64,000 nucleotides of DNA from Chitinophaga sp. Cy-1792 (GTDB lineage Bacteria > Bacteroidota > Bacteroidia > Chitinophagales > Chitinophagaceae): NCBI RefSeq assembly GCF_011752935.1, contig NZ_VWWO01000003.1, positions 1 through 64,000 on the forward strand, in the 5' to 3' direction. Positions 1-8,802 of the stretch are shown piece after piece. Both the position numbers and the translations under genes were made by a program. The notes beneath the pieces were generated by a model, which made no database searches, was not told where the DNA came from, and saw nothing but the letters and a program-made list of their open reading frames with translations. The first letter of the stretch is position 1, and each line of letters opens with the position of its first letter.

Positions 1-75
1 TTCCGAACAGAGAAGTTAAGCCCCTTATGGCCGATGGTACTGCACAACAATGCGGGAGAGTAGGTAGCTGCCATA
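1..75 (+). rRNA. rrf: 5S ribosomal RNA, 3' part (cut by window edge)
   Basis: This is the 3' two thirds of a 5S rRNA and is the same as the matching part of the complete copy at 231-341. It carries the conserved core CCGAACAGAGAAGTTAAGC and the 3' GGGAGAGTAGGTAGCTGCCA block. Its 5' third lies left of the window. More copies, or a 16S-23S operon, could lie upstream. Confidence 0.93.
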
Positions 76-87
76 TTTATTTTAAGA

Positions 88-118
88 AAGCCTTAGTGAA
101 ATTCACTGAGGCTTTTTT
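88..118 (+). terminator. Rho-independent terminator after 5S copy 1
   Basis: An inverted repeat (AAGCCTTAGTGAA paired with TTCACTGAGGCTT) is followed by a run of T. It lies 12 nt after the 5S 3' end and recurs after every 5S copy. Confidence 0.85.
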
Positions 119-230
119 AATTTTAAGTGTCTTTAACGCTGTCTGCCATTTAACAGGCCGCATACCACGCAGTAACAACTAATACGATATAAACTTATTA
201 ACATAATCTGTTGCAAAGCAGAAAAGATCT

Positions 231-341
<111 letters not shown>

Positions 342-353
342 TTTATTTTAAGA

Positions 354-384
354 AAGCCTTAGTGAAATTCACTGAGGCTTTTTT
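354..384 (+). terminator. Rho-independent terminator after 5S copy 2
   Basis: Same hairpin and T-run as after copy 1, at the same distance from the 5S 3' end. Confidence 0.85.
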
Positions 385-496
385 AATTTTAAGCGTCTTT
401 AACGCTGTCTGCCATTTAACAGACCGCATACCACTCAGTAACAGCTAATACGATATAAACTTATTAACATAATCTGCTGCAAAGCAGAAAAGATCT

Positions 497-607
<111 letters not shown>

Positions 608-620
608 TTTATTTTAAAAA

Positions 621-651
621 AAGCCTTAGTGAAACTCACTGAGGCTTTTTT
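621..651 (+). terminator. Rho-independent terminator after 5S copy 3
   Basis: AAGCCTTAGTGAAAC loop side pairs with TCACTGAGGCTT, followed by six T. It belongs to the same family as the other 5S terminators. Confidence 0.85.
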
Positions 652-763
652 AATTTTAAGTGTCTTTAAGGCTGTCTGCCATTTAACAGACCGCATACCA
701 CTCAGTAACAGCTAATACGATATAAACTTATTAACATAATCTGCTGCAAAGCAGAAAAGATCT

Positions 764-874
<111 letters not shown>

Positions 875-886
875 TTTATTTTAAAA

Positions 887-917
887 AAGCCTTAGTGAAA
901 CTCACTAAGGCTTTTTT
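887..917 (+). terminator. Rho-independent terminator after 5S copy 4
   Basis: Here the stem is perfect over 12 bp (AAGCCTTAGTGA / TCACTAAGGCTT), with a T-run. One compensatory-looking change (GAGG to AAGG) restores pairing that is imperfect in the other copies. Confidence 0.88.
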
Positions 918-978
918 AATTTTCAACCTCCAGTTGAATTCCACCCAAAATCAGCCGATAAAATTTAATCACTTTAGT

Positions 979-1132
979 CTAATCATCTACCTATACAAAT
1001 AGCAAAAGGAGATCTATCTACTATAATATCTACTACAAATTATCCCGGCTAATCATCTACCTACTAAGAAAATCCCAGGTGATCCATCTACTTAAATATC
1101 AACTATAGATTATCCCAGCTAATTATCTTACC
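979..1132. repeat. 70-bp direct repeat, two copies plus a partial third
   Basis: Unit A (979-1048) and unit B (1049-1118) both begin CTAATCATCTACCTA and end TATCCC(G/A)G. A third copy starts at 1119 (CTAATTATCTTACC) and fades out. The units are diverged inside but stay in register at exactly 70 bp. There is no coding potential. The rest of 918-1160 is A+T-rich spacer with nothing else I can name. Confidence 0.7.
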
Positions 1133-1160
1133 AGATTATTTTTCTTAGAACCCGGCGCCA

Positions 1161-1767
1161 CTACCTATACCCAGTCTCTTTTTTATATTCTTCGGATATC
1201 TTACCTGGTGCCACTTTGCTATATCTAAAGTTGCTCCCAGATAAAGCCCTGTTTGCTTGAAATACGGAAAGAAAGGTGAGGTATGAAAACGTTGGTTTAT
1301 AGGGAGATTGAATCTGAATGAATGCTTTGATATATCTATATCCGACTCTTGCGATATAGGCAGGCTGAATAAAACTCACCAGGTCATGCTGTTGCAGAAC
1401 TAAAAATGCGTCTCTGCATACGGGGATATCAGTAGCAGCCTTGCAGGGAGATCATTACTTTCTGTTTTATAGTTAGCTACAATCGTTCGGCCACTTCCAT
1501 ATCCGCCACTGGCATAGCTTTCATAGCGGAATTGCTTACGCCCGCCAAAAGCACCGAAATAACCCGCACCCAGTTCAAAAGAACCTTCCTGCACGTCATC
1601 ATCAAACATATGGACAGAATCCCTCGTATTAATGTGATTGCATAGATACTGACCTGCTGCAAGCATGGCAAAATGGTGGGTGACAGCGTAAGCTAAATTA
1701 GCTGATGAGAATATAAATAGCAGTATATAGGGCTGTGGTTTGTATCTGGAGAAAGATCGTATATCCT
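1161..1767 (-). pseudogene. Decayed paralogue of the outer-membrane lipoprotein at 1797-2606
   Basis: Two minus-strand reading frames (1400-1767 and 1161-1399) can be laid end to end against the intact neighbour at 1797-2606. The first carries a NLAYAVTHHFAMLAAGQY stretch that matches AYAVTDHFAVMANGQY of the neighbour. The second carries SFIQPAYIARVGYR, matching FVEPAFTVRVGYR near its C-terminus. The frames are joined by a one-base shift at a run of T near 1403-1408. No ATG precedes the first block and the N-terminal signal/lipobox region is missing or shortened. The central part is also shorter than in the neighbour. The simplest reading is a tandem duplicate of a putative beta-barrel lipoprotein gene that has lost its start and frame. 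It is probably not expressed as a full protein. Confidence 0.72.
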
Positions 1768-1791
1768 ATAACGTTATAGGATATACGATAA
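1758..1791. other. 34-bp perfect palindrome between tandem paralogues
   Basis: Positions 1758-1774 are the exact reverse complement of 1775-1791, centred on AACGTT, with no loop. It begins 6 nt past the stop codon of the minus-strand lipoprotein gene (1797). It could fold as a 3' hairpin of that transcript, but no T-run follows on the minus strand, so it is not a standard terminator. It could also be a protein-binding palindrome or a recombination relic. Confidence 0.65.
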
Positions 1792-1796
1792 TATTA

Positions 1797-2606
1797 TTAA
1801 TGGCGGGTTCTGCCTACTGATTTATACCATTTTGCAATATCAATGGCTACACCCATATCGATTGCTACCGGCTGGAAGAACACCCCATGAGATTGATCAT
1901 TATAGCCGTTGACAGCAATAGAGTGCATAAACTGGAACTGGTATTTCACTGCACGGTACCCGACTCTTACTGTAAAGGCAGGCTCCACAAAGAATTTAGG
2001 GTGATACCCGATAGGGAAAAACTTAGTCCGTGTATCGTTATCATTCTGGATAGCGCCAGCTCCGGCCTGCAGGTTATAGAAATTAACCATTGAAACGCGG
2101 GTAGAGAAGGATGCCTCCACAATGTGGTGTGCGAAACCAATGCCTGGCTGGATAAAGGTTTTCGTGAAATTGCTACTCAGGCGATAGTCATCTTTGGTAG
2201 CATCTGAGGTGGTGTTGTAGCTGTCAGCCAATGTATTGAAGCCTCCGGTACCAAATCCGCCGAATACTTCGAATATCATTTTCTTTTTTGGATCGAGGGG
2301 CTGAAAATAGCCTACAGCACCTTCTACCACGCCGCCGCGTACGTAACTATCCCCAAAGGAGTTATCAGCTTTGTTGCCGTTCGTTAGTATTCCGCCACGG
2401 TAAACGTACTGACCGTTGGCCATAACAGCGAAATGGTCGGTAACGGCATAAGCTGTCTGAATGTTATTCAGGGAGAGGCTTGCTTTGAATTCGTGCTTTT
2501 CCTTCAGTAAGGGCGTATTGGCAGTATTAGGCACATAAACATTCCGGTTGCAGGACGTTGCAGCTATGAGCAGCAGCGAGACTACAGATAGTATAGGTAA
2601 TTTCAT
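1797..2606 (-). CDS. Putative outer-membrane beta-barrel lipoprotein, function unknown
   Basis: A 269-residue protein with a type II signal peptide: a hydrophobic run of about 15 residues ends in a lipobox, AATSC, with the acylated cysteine at residue 19. The rest has alternating aromatic/polar strands and many Gly (for example FGGFGTGG), as in small outer-membrane barrels that close with an aromatic-rich C-terminal half. No catalytic motif is visible. A degraded second copy lies directly downstream (1161-1767), so this is one of a tandem pair. A divergent or operon partner is not obvious; the LacI-type regulator gene ends 52 nt upstream on the same strand. Product name is limited to location and fold style. 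Confidence 0.7.
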   Translation of the reverse strand: MKLPILSVVSLLLIAATSCNRNVYVPNTANTPLLKEKHEFKASLSLNNIQTAYAVTDHFAVMANGQYVYRGGILTNGNKADNSFGDSYVRGGVVEGAVGYFQPLDPKKKMIFEVFGGFGTGGFNTLADSYNTTSDATKDDYRLSSNFTKTFIQPGIGFAHHIVEASFSTRVSMVNFYNLQAGAGAIQNDNDTRTKFFPIGYHPKFFVEPAFTVRVGYRAVKYQFQFMHSIAVNGYNDQSHGVFFQPVAIDMGVAIDIAKWYKSVGRTRH

Positions 2607-2658
2607 ACAAGTTGCAGGTGTTTTTATACACAGTTAAACGTACCAATAAATGATAATG

Positions 2659-3681
2659 TTACTGCGATGATTCTCTTTGAATCAGCTCTACCGGAAAAAC
2701 ATAGTTTTTAGTCACTTTAATGGACTCATCCTGGTTAATGAGCTGTATAATCGTGCTGGCTGCTTTCTGCCCCATATTGTACCCGGATTGCTCAATAGTG
2801 GACAATGAAGGCGTTATGATACGGGAAGAGAGGTCATTGGAATAGCCCACTACCTTAATTTGTTCTGGAATGGCGATATGTTGTTTGCGTGCTTCCTGGA
2901 TAAATGCAACAGCAGATGCATCGTTGGCAGAGAAGAGTCCATCCGGGAGGTTTTCCTGGCTCAGGATCTGCTGAGCTGCAGCAGCAGCGGATTGTGTGGT
3001 CAGATCGTGTACATGTACCAGTGATTCATCATATGGTATATCATACTTGGCCAATGCGGCTTTATAGCCTGCAAGTCGCTGCTGGTAAAGGTTACAGGTA
3101 AGTATTCCGGAGAAATGAGCTATTTTTTTACAACCTTGTCTGATAAGATGTTCCGTCGCCAGCATACCGCCGGTGAAGTCGTCGCCGGTAATTGTATAAC
3201 CGTTGAAGCCAGTGGGAACACGGTCATAAAAAACGATCGGAATATTATTTTTTATAAATGGGTTGAAGTGATCGGTATTGGTGGTAAACATGGACGATAC
3301 CGCCAGGAGGCCATCTACACGGAGGGAGTAGAAAGTGTGTACCAGTTCTTTTTCCATGGCTACGGATTCATCTGACTGTCCGATCATGATGGAGAAGCCA
3401 TATTTATGTGCTTCATGCTGAATACCGCTGATGGCAGTGCTCTGGAAGTACATGGAAGTACGGGGAACGATGAGGCCCAGGATGTTGGACCTTTTTTTCC
3501 GCAGACTGGAGGCGATCCAGTTAGGAACGTAGCCCATTTCGGCAGCGGCATCCTGTACTTTTTGCCTGGTTTCCTCATTGATCAGCGGATTATTCTGTAA
3601 TGCGCGTGAAACCGTGGAAGCGGAGAGGTTCAGCTTCTGGGCGATATCATATATAGTTATTTTATTCGTGCGATCTTTCAC
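2659..3681 (-). CDS. LacI/GalR family transcriptional regulator
   Basis: A LacI-type repressor. The N-terminus has the helix-turn-helix ITIYDIAQKLNLSASTVSRA followed by the hinge helix region (NWIASSLRKKRS). The remainder is a periplasmic-binding-protein-like sugar-sensing domain with typical segments such as ILGLIVPR, VVGYSND and STIEQSGYNMGQ. The frame is open further upstream only to a TTG at 3723. I prefer the GTG at 3681, which leaves 340 residues and a short lead into the HTH as is usual for the family; there is no in-frame ATG before the HTH. Its ligand is probably a sugar, but no carbohydrate genes adjoin it, so targets are unknown. The next gene upstream is insulated by a strong terminator at 3759-3794. 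Confidence 0.9.
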   Translation of the reverse strand: MKDRTNKITIYDIAQKLNLSASTVSRALQNNPLINEETRQKVQDAAAEMGYVPNWIASSLRKKRSNILGLIVPRTSMYFQSTAISGIQHEAHKYGFSIMIGQSDESVAMEKELVHTFYSLRVDGLLAVSSMFTTNTDHFNPFIKNNIPIVFYDRVPTGFNGYTITGDDFTGGMLATEHLIRQGCKKIAHFSGILTCNLYQQRLAGYKAALAKYDIPYDESLVHVHDLTTQSAAAAAQQILSQENLPDGLFSANDASAVAFIQEARKQHIAIPEQIKVVGYSNDLSSRIITPSLSTIEQSGYNMGQKAASTIIQLINQDESIKVTKNYVFPVELIQRESSQ

Positions 3682-3758
3682 TTTTGAGGCTTGGTGGTTT
3701 AAAATTCGCGCTATATTAAGCAAATTATCTGTAAATAAAGGAATTATGGTCTGTAACT

Positions 3759-3794
3759 AAAAACGCCCTTCTGTATTACAACAGAAGGGCGTTT
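3759..3794 (-). terminator. Rho-independent terminator of the metalloprotease gene
   Basis: A perfect 14-bp stem (3761-3774 with 3781-3794) with a 6-nt loop is followed on the minus strand by five T. It lies 20 nt after the stop codon at 3815. Confidence 0.93.
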
Positions 3795-3814
3795 CAGCTT
3801 CGAAAAGAAGATTA

Positions 3815-6358
3815 TTATTTGTTATCCAGCGTTTTAGAGATCTGAGCGATCAGGTCCTGGTAATGACCACGGGTAGTAGCATCACCAGCAGCGGCTGCAG
3901 CACGCAGTTCAGTTCTGAGTGAAGTCAGCTGATTGCGGCAGATAGCAGTCGCATCAGACAGGGAGGCCGCAATGTCGGTACCTGCCTGGTTGGTAGCCAC
4001 CAGTTGTTTCGTCAGTTTTTCCACGAAGGAACGCTGCAGGTTTCTGCGGTACACATCTACCGGTTGATGGGTAGTGAGTTCAGAGAAGATAGATTTCTTC
4101 AGATCACCCACCATATCAGCTGCTTTATAGGCATTTGCACCGAGGGCACCTTCCGCACCAACCATTTTCGCAATAGTATTGGAAGAGATCAGTCGGGTGA
4201 GGATACCATCCTGTACGCCATTGATTACAGCAGGACCGTAATCGCCGGTGAGGCTGTAGATCTGCTGATTGATCAGCCAGTTAGGTGTGGTAAAGAGTTG
4301 TTGATTGAGGAAGTTGATCGCATCTTTCTGCATATCCTTACCAACAAATTCTACAACAGCACCTTCCTGTTCAACGGTTTTAGGCGTTGTATAGATACCA
4401 CCAACGTTTTTAGCCACGTGGCCCATGTAGCGGTTAAACTGACCTACGAGTTCCTTGTAGAGCTCTTTCAGGTCGCCATAGCCTTCGTTAGGTGTTTTGG
4501 TCCAGGCCTGGAGATTAGGCATGATGCGCTGCAGGTTTTTGATACCGTACATGCTTGCTTTCATGGCGTTATCACCGAGATCTTCGTTCTGGCAGCGAGG
4601 GTCGTTAGGGTCAGACTCAGTACCGAACCAGAATTTTTTATCTTTTAATTTATCAACAGTGAGCGCATTGAGTTTTGATTTCTCTGCATCTTCGTTGTTG
4701 TTCAGTTCAGGGAACAGTTTATAACCCCATTGGATCGCCCATTTATCGTAATAGTTAATACGTGGGTAGAGGTCAGCGCCGGAGATACCATCGCCAGGCT
4801 GTGCTACATAGTTGAAGCGGGCGTAATCCATGATAGAGGCAGCGTGTCCGTTTTTCTTCACCCATTCTTTATCGCGTAATTTTTCAACAGGATAAGCAGA
4901 GCTGGATCCGAAGTTGTGGCGCAGACCGAGGGTATGACCTACTTCGTGAGAAGAAACGAATCTGATGAGTTCACCCATGAGCTCATCGCTGAACTGCATT
5001 TTACGTGCGCGTTCGTCGTTAGGTGAAGCCTGGATGAAGTACCAGTTGCGGAGGAGGCGCATTACGTTATGGTACCAGTTGATATGGCTTTCCAGGATTT
5101 CGCCGGAGCGTGGATCGTGGATATGCGGGCCGCTGGCGTTAGGGATAGCCGATGGTTTATAAACGATAGCAGAGAATCTGGCGTCGTCGATAGACCAGGT
5201 AGAATCTTCTTCTTTGGTAGGCGCCATTTTAGCTATGATAGCGTTTTTGAAGCCAGCCTCTTCGAAAGCTTTCTGCCAGTCATTTACACCAGCGATCAGG
5301 TATGGTACCCATTTTTTAGGGGTAGCAGGATCGATGTAGAAGATGATTGGTTTTTGTGGTTCAACGAGTTCGCCGCGTTTATATTTTTCCAGATCTTCCG
5401 GTTTAGGTTCGAGTCTCCAGCGGGTGATCATGGAGAGACGTTTAACACCTTGAGGATCTGCATCAAAGTCGGTGATAGAGGTGGTGAAGTAACCAACGCG
5501 AGGGTCGAAGTAACGAGGTTGCATTGGTACTTTAGGCAGTAATACGATGGAGCTGTTGAGTTCAACAGTTACGTTTACAGGAGGAGCTGGAGGCATTCCC
5601 GGGAAGGAAGGGCCGCCGGCTTTGCTATAGGTTTTAACGGTTCTGATTTCCGTATTGAGTGGGAAAGACTGGATATCAGAAACGTATGATTTATCAGGTT
5701 GATAGCCGCTTAACTTCAGGTTTTGTTTCATACCCGGATCGAAGAAAAGGATATCATTATCACCATTGAGATACTCGGTGAGGTCAATGATGGTACCATG
5801 GCCTTCTTTGGAGAAAGCTTTGATATCGAAAGCCGCTACGATAGGTTGCAGGTTGGAGTTCATTACAGAGTTGAACATTGGCTGCGTAGAATCTTTGGAA
5901 CGCTCTGAGTAGGAGATGTTCTTGAGGAAGATTCTGTTATTGGGACCTTTTTCGAATCGGATAACGTTTTCGTTGATGAGGTCACCGCCGAATCCGTCCA
6001 TGCCGGAGCGGAGTCCTGCGGCGGATTTGGAGAGGCGGTTAACAACCAGGATATCTCTGTTGAGGAGGGAGTCTGCTAATTCGAAGAAGAATCTGTCATC
6101 TTGTTTATAGATATTGATTAATCCTGAATCGGCTTTAGCCTGGGCGTTGATAATTTCGGCAAAAGGTTTAGGACCAGGTTTAGGGCCTGGTTTGATCATT
6201 GGCTGGCCTGGTTTGCTGGTATCTTTAGCAGGGGCCGAAGCTGTGTGGGAATCAGGTGTGGATTTTTTCCTGTCCTGAGCGATGGCAGAGGTTACGGAGC
6301 TGATGGAAACGGCAGCTGCGATGGCCAACACAATGTTGTGTTGTTTTGGTTTGCTCAT
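3815..6358 (-). CDS. Secreted zinc-dependent metalloprotease (metzincin-like, DUF5117/DUF4953 type)
   Basis: An 847-residue exported protein. A signal peptide ends near residue 28 (TSAIAQ), then a Pro/Lys-rich linker. The zinc site is HEVGHTLGLRH at residues 471-481, the HExxHxxGxxH metzincin signature with E472 as the general base. A downstream Met-turn candidate, ASIMDY, has M510. The layout, with a long N-terminal region before the protease domain and a helical C-terminal region, matches the Bacteroidota zinc-dependent metalloprotease family annotated with DUF5117, DUF5118 and DUF4953. It probably acts in the periplasm or outside the cell on proteins; its substrate is unknown. It is a single-gene transcript: about 760 nt without a gene lie upstream, and a strong terminator follows. 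Confidence 0.9.
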   Translation of the reverse strand: MSKPKQHNIVLAIAAAVSISSVTSAIAQDRKKSTPDSHTASAPAKDTSKPGQPMIKPGPKPGPKPFAEIINAQAKADSGLINIYKQDDRFFFELADSLLNRDILVVNRLSKSAAGLRSGMDGFGGDLINENVIRFEKGPNNRIFLKNISYSERSKDSTQPMFNSVMNSNLQPIVAAFDIKAFSKEGHGTIIDLTEYLNGDNDILFFDPGMKQNLKLSGYQPDKSYVSDIQSFPLNTEIRTVKTYSKAGGPSFPGMPPAPPVNVTVELNSSIVLLPKVPMQPRYFDPRVGYFTTSITDFDADPQGVKRLSMITRWRLEPKPEDLEKYKRGELVEPQKPIIFYIDPATPKKWVPYLIAGVNDWQKAFEEAGFKNAIIAKMAPTKEEDSTWSIDDARFSAIVYKPSAIPNASGPHIHDPRSGEILESHINWYHNVMRLLRNWYFIQASPNDERARKMQFSDELMGELIRFVSSHEVGHTLGLRHNFGSSSAYPVEKLRDKEWVKKNGHAASIMDYARFNYVAQPGDGISGADLYPRINYYDKWAIQWGYKLFPELNNNEDAEKSKLNALTVDKLKDKKFWFGTESDPNDPRCQNEDLGDNAMKASMYGIKNLQRIMPNLQAWTKTPNEGYGDLKELYKELVGQFNRYMGHVAKNVGGIYTTPKTVEQEGAVVEFVGKDMQKDAINFLNQQLFTTPNWLINQQIYSLTGDYGPAVINGVQDGILTRLISSNTIAKMVGAEGALGANAYKAADMVGDLKKSIFSELTTHQPVDVYRRNLQRSFVEKLTKQLVATNQAGTDIAASLSDATAICRNQLTSLRTELRAAAAAGDATTRGHYQDLIAQISKTLDNK

Positions 6359-7119
6359 TTTAAACGGTTGGTTTAATAATTAGTTAGGCATACATTTTTT
6401 TGGATGCGCGTTGCAAGTAAGTATATAAAGTGTTAATTTGATAGGAAATTCCACGAGTGCCATAAAAGTAATTAGGAGTGGTGTAAAAATGGGGGTTAGA
6501 ATTTGTTAAATATGTTAATGACAGTGAATAAGGTAGAGCGGAAATTATGTAATTATAAATCCATATAGTATAGAATTAGCTAATATGGCAATTCTCCGTT
6601 AGGAGTGTAAAATGACCGCGACAGTATTGCATTTGCGGGGTAGGTTTTGGGAGATATTAGATAAATAGATGAAGAAATGGGGAAATATATGGCTTGTAAT
6701 GCGTGCTGGTGGGGGAAAAAATTAAAAATTTGAATTGTAAGAATTATGTTGGAACATTTGAAAATTTTCTTAAATTGTGCGTCCAACTTTGAAAAAAATC
6801 AATCTATTTCAAATTTAGGGACAGTGATGGTCGAAAGACTGACCGCGACATTAAAAAATATTGGTTTATTTGCTGGATGTAAGTGTTTGCTCAAAACAAA
6901 ATGAAGGATGAAATGTGCGCTGGTCGTGCGTTTCGGTGCAGTTGTTAATTTTTGTGGGATTTTTTGGGCTGCACTTGTTTTTTTGAGCCAACCTTATAAC
7001 TTTGCGAATCACTGAATAAAAGAGTAAATTGAGTGCTACAAAGCATTACAGACAAAGACAGTAATTCATAACTTCTAACAAACAATAGTTTAATTTTTAA
7101 CACTAAAATTTCAATCAAC
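6359..7119. other. Long A+T-rich divergent intergenic region
   Basis: This 761-bp gap separates the metalloprotease (minus) from the ExbB operon (plus). I see no gene, tRNA or repeat array in it. An 11-bp word, TGACCGCGACA, occurs twice (near 6611 and 6840). The only clear signal is the plus-strand promoter at 6975-7004. Confidence 0.6.
6975..7004 (+). promoter_or_regulatory. Bacteroidota-type promoter of the exbB-exbD-exbD-tonB operon
   Basis: A -33 TTG (6975-6977), a 19-nt spacer and a consensus -7 TAACTTTG (6997-7004) match the Bacteroidota primary sigma factor pattern. Transcription would start near 7010, giving a leader of about 110 nt before the ATG at 7120. Confidence 0.75.
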
Positions 7120-7974
7120 ATGGCTGAGACTAAAACAACTGTGACTGCAGCTACTGCTAAGGCGTCTTCCCATCAACCTAAGAAGTCATCCAACTTATTT
7201 GCAACGTTGGCTGTACCTATCTGCCTGGTAATTGGTTTTGTTATTTATTACGGTGTACTGGGTAACCCAGCTAACTTCGAAGGTAACAATACTAATGGTC
7301 ATCCTATTCCTGATGGTGTTGGTCACTGGTTTGCAACAGTTTACAAAGGTGGTTTTATCGTACCAATTCTGATTTCTGTATTGCTGGTGTGTCTGACTTT
7401 CGTAATTGAGCGTTTCCTGTACCTGTCTAAGGCTAAAGGTAAATTCTCTGGTTCTGAGCTGGTTCGCAAAGTACAGTTTCATTTGGCTAACAAAAATGTA
7501 GATGCTGCTCTGCAAGAGTGCGACAAACAGAAAGGTTCTGTTGGTAACGTTCTGAAAGCGGGTCTGAAAAAATACAAAGAAATGATTTCCAACACTGAGT
7601 TGGATACTGATCAGAAGATCCTGACTATCAAAAATGAAATCGAAGAAACTACTGCACTGGAACTGCCAATGATGGAAAAGAACCTGGTGTTCCTGTCTAC
7701 CATTGCATCAGTAGCAACCCTCCTGGGTCTGTTCGGTACAGTATTGGGTATGATCAAGGCGTTCTCCGCGATGTCAAACGCAGGTGCTCCTGATTCTTCT
7801 CAGCTGGCGTTAGGTATCTCTGAGGCGTTGATCAACACCGCACTGGGTATCGGTACTTCTGCGATTGCGATCATCATGTACAACTTCTTTACTACCAACA
7901 TCGATAGCATCACTTACGCTATTGACGAATCAGGCTTTACTTTAACTCAGAGCTTTGCTGCTAACCACAAATAA
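7120..7974 (+). CDS. exbB: ExbB/TolQ/MotA-family proton channel protein
   Basis: A 284-residue inner-membrane protein of the MotA/TolQ/ExbB family. It has an extra N-terminal hydrophobic segment (about residues 27-48), then the usual three: one near residues 75-95 (FIVPILISVLLVCLTFVIERF) and two in the C-terminal half (STIASVATLLGLFGTVLGMI and ISEALINTALGIGTSAIAI). ExbB forms the pentameric channel that with ExbD converts the proton gradient into movement of TonB. Gene order exbB-exbD-exbD-tonB, all plus strand, supports this over TolQ or MotA. The short Lys/Ala/Thr-rich N-terminus is typical of Bacteroidota versions. It is first in the operon, behind a clear promoter. Confidence 0.95.
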   Translation: MAETKTTVTAATAKASSHQPKKSSNLFATLAVPICLVIGFVIYYGVLGNPANFEGNNTNGHPIPDGVGHWFATVYKGGFIVPILISVLLVCLTFVIERFLYLSKAKGKFSGSELVRKVQFHLANKNVDAALQECDKQKGSVGNVLKAGLKKYKEMISNTELDTDQKILTIKNEIEETTALELPMMEKNLVFLSTIASVATLLGLFGTVLGMIKAFSAMSNAGAPDSSQLALGISEALINTALGIGTSAIAIIMYNFFTTNIDSITYAIDESGFTLTQSFAANHK

Positions 7975-8043
7975 TCGTCAGATTATTTTATGGAATATCA
8001 GCGGTTTTGAATCTTATTAAAGTAAACCATAAAAAAAGTAAAG

Positions 8044-8700
8044 ATGCCTAAAGTTAAAATGCCAAGGAAAAGCACGTCTGTAGATATGACAGCGATGTGT
8101 GATGTGGCTTTTCTGCTCTTAACTTTCTTTATGCTGGCAACTAAGTTCAAACCGGACGAGCCGGTAACCGTAGTTACACCGTCTTCAATTAACACGACCC
8201 TTTTACCTGATTCTGACGTATTGTTATTTACGGTAGATAAGGATGGCAGAGTGTTCTTCAGCATGGACGGCCAGCCTAAAAGAAGAAAACTGATCGAGGA
8301 TCTGAACACTCAGTTCAAACTTGGTCTGGATGATAAAGAAATTCAGAGCTTCGTGGTTGGTGCCAGCGTTGGTACTCCAATCAAGAACCTGAAACAGTAT
8401 TTATCAGAGACTCCTGATCAGCGTAAAAAATCAAACCTGGATACAGGTATTCCGACTGACTCTGCAAACAATGAGTTGTCTACCTGGATTGAGTATGGTA
8501 ATGCAGCTCAAGGTAATAACTTCGCTAAGCTGAAGTATTGCATTAAAGCGGACAACCAGACTCCTTATCCAAAAATCAAGGAGATCCTGGATACCTTCAA
8601 GAAGAAGCATATCCAGAAACTGAACCTGGTTACTAATCTGGAAGCACCTCCTCCAGGCACTGCTGCCTACGAGGAAATGCAAGCTCCAGCCAAGAAATAA
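8044..8700 (+). CDS. exbD: ExbD/TolR-family biopolymer transport protein (first of two)
   Basis: A 218-residue inner-membrane protein with a short basic N-terminus, one transmembrane helix (about residues 20-37) and a periplasmic domain. The helix carries the conserved proton-conducting Asp (D20, in MCDVAFLLLTFFM). At 218 residues it is longer than the roughly 140 of E. coli ExbD; the extra length is in the periplasmic part. It lies 69 nt after exbB and 72 nt before the next ORF start site region. Two different ExbD proteins follow one ExbB here, which suggests a heteromeric ExbD or two alternative partners. Confidence 0.93.
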   Translation: MPKVKMPRKSTSVDMTAMCDVAFLLLTFFMLATKFKPDEPVTVVTPSSINTTLLPDSDVLLFTVDKDGRVFFSMDGQPKRRKLIEDLNTQFKLGLDDKEIQSFVVGASVGTPIKNLKQYLSETPDQRKKSNLDTGIPTDSANNELSTWIEYGNAAQGNNFAKLKYCIKADNQTPYPKIKEILDTFKKKHIQKLNLVTNLEAPPPGTAAYEEMQAPAKK

Positions 8701-8802
8701 TCGGGAGTAGTTTCCAATGTAAATGACAGCAGGCGACCGCTGGACGGCGCTACTCCCTGACCTGGGAGGCTGTTGATTTCAAAACCAAAAAAGCTTACTA
8801 CT

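Noticed and set aside
979..1132. CRISPR array
   Set aside because: Two 70-bp units without distinct spacers, and no cas genes, do not form a CRISPR.
4004..4648. A 214-codon plus-strand frame opposite the metalloprotease, and similar long antisense frames (22820-23542 minus, 50754-51470 plus, 55904-56485 plus)
   Set aside because: They lie wholly inside well-supported genes on the other strand, have no family-like motifs and follow the codon pattern of the real gene.
6580..6786. A 68-codon minus-strand frame in the long intergenic region
   Set aside because: Composition is that of random A+T-rich DNA and it lacks a ribosome-binding site or recognisable motif.
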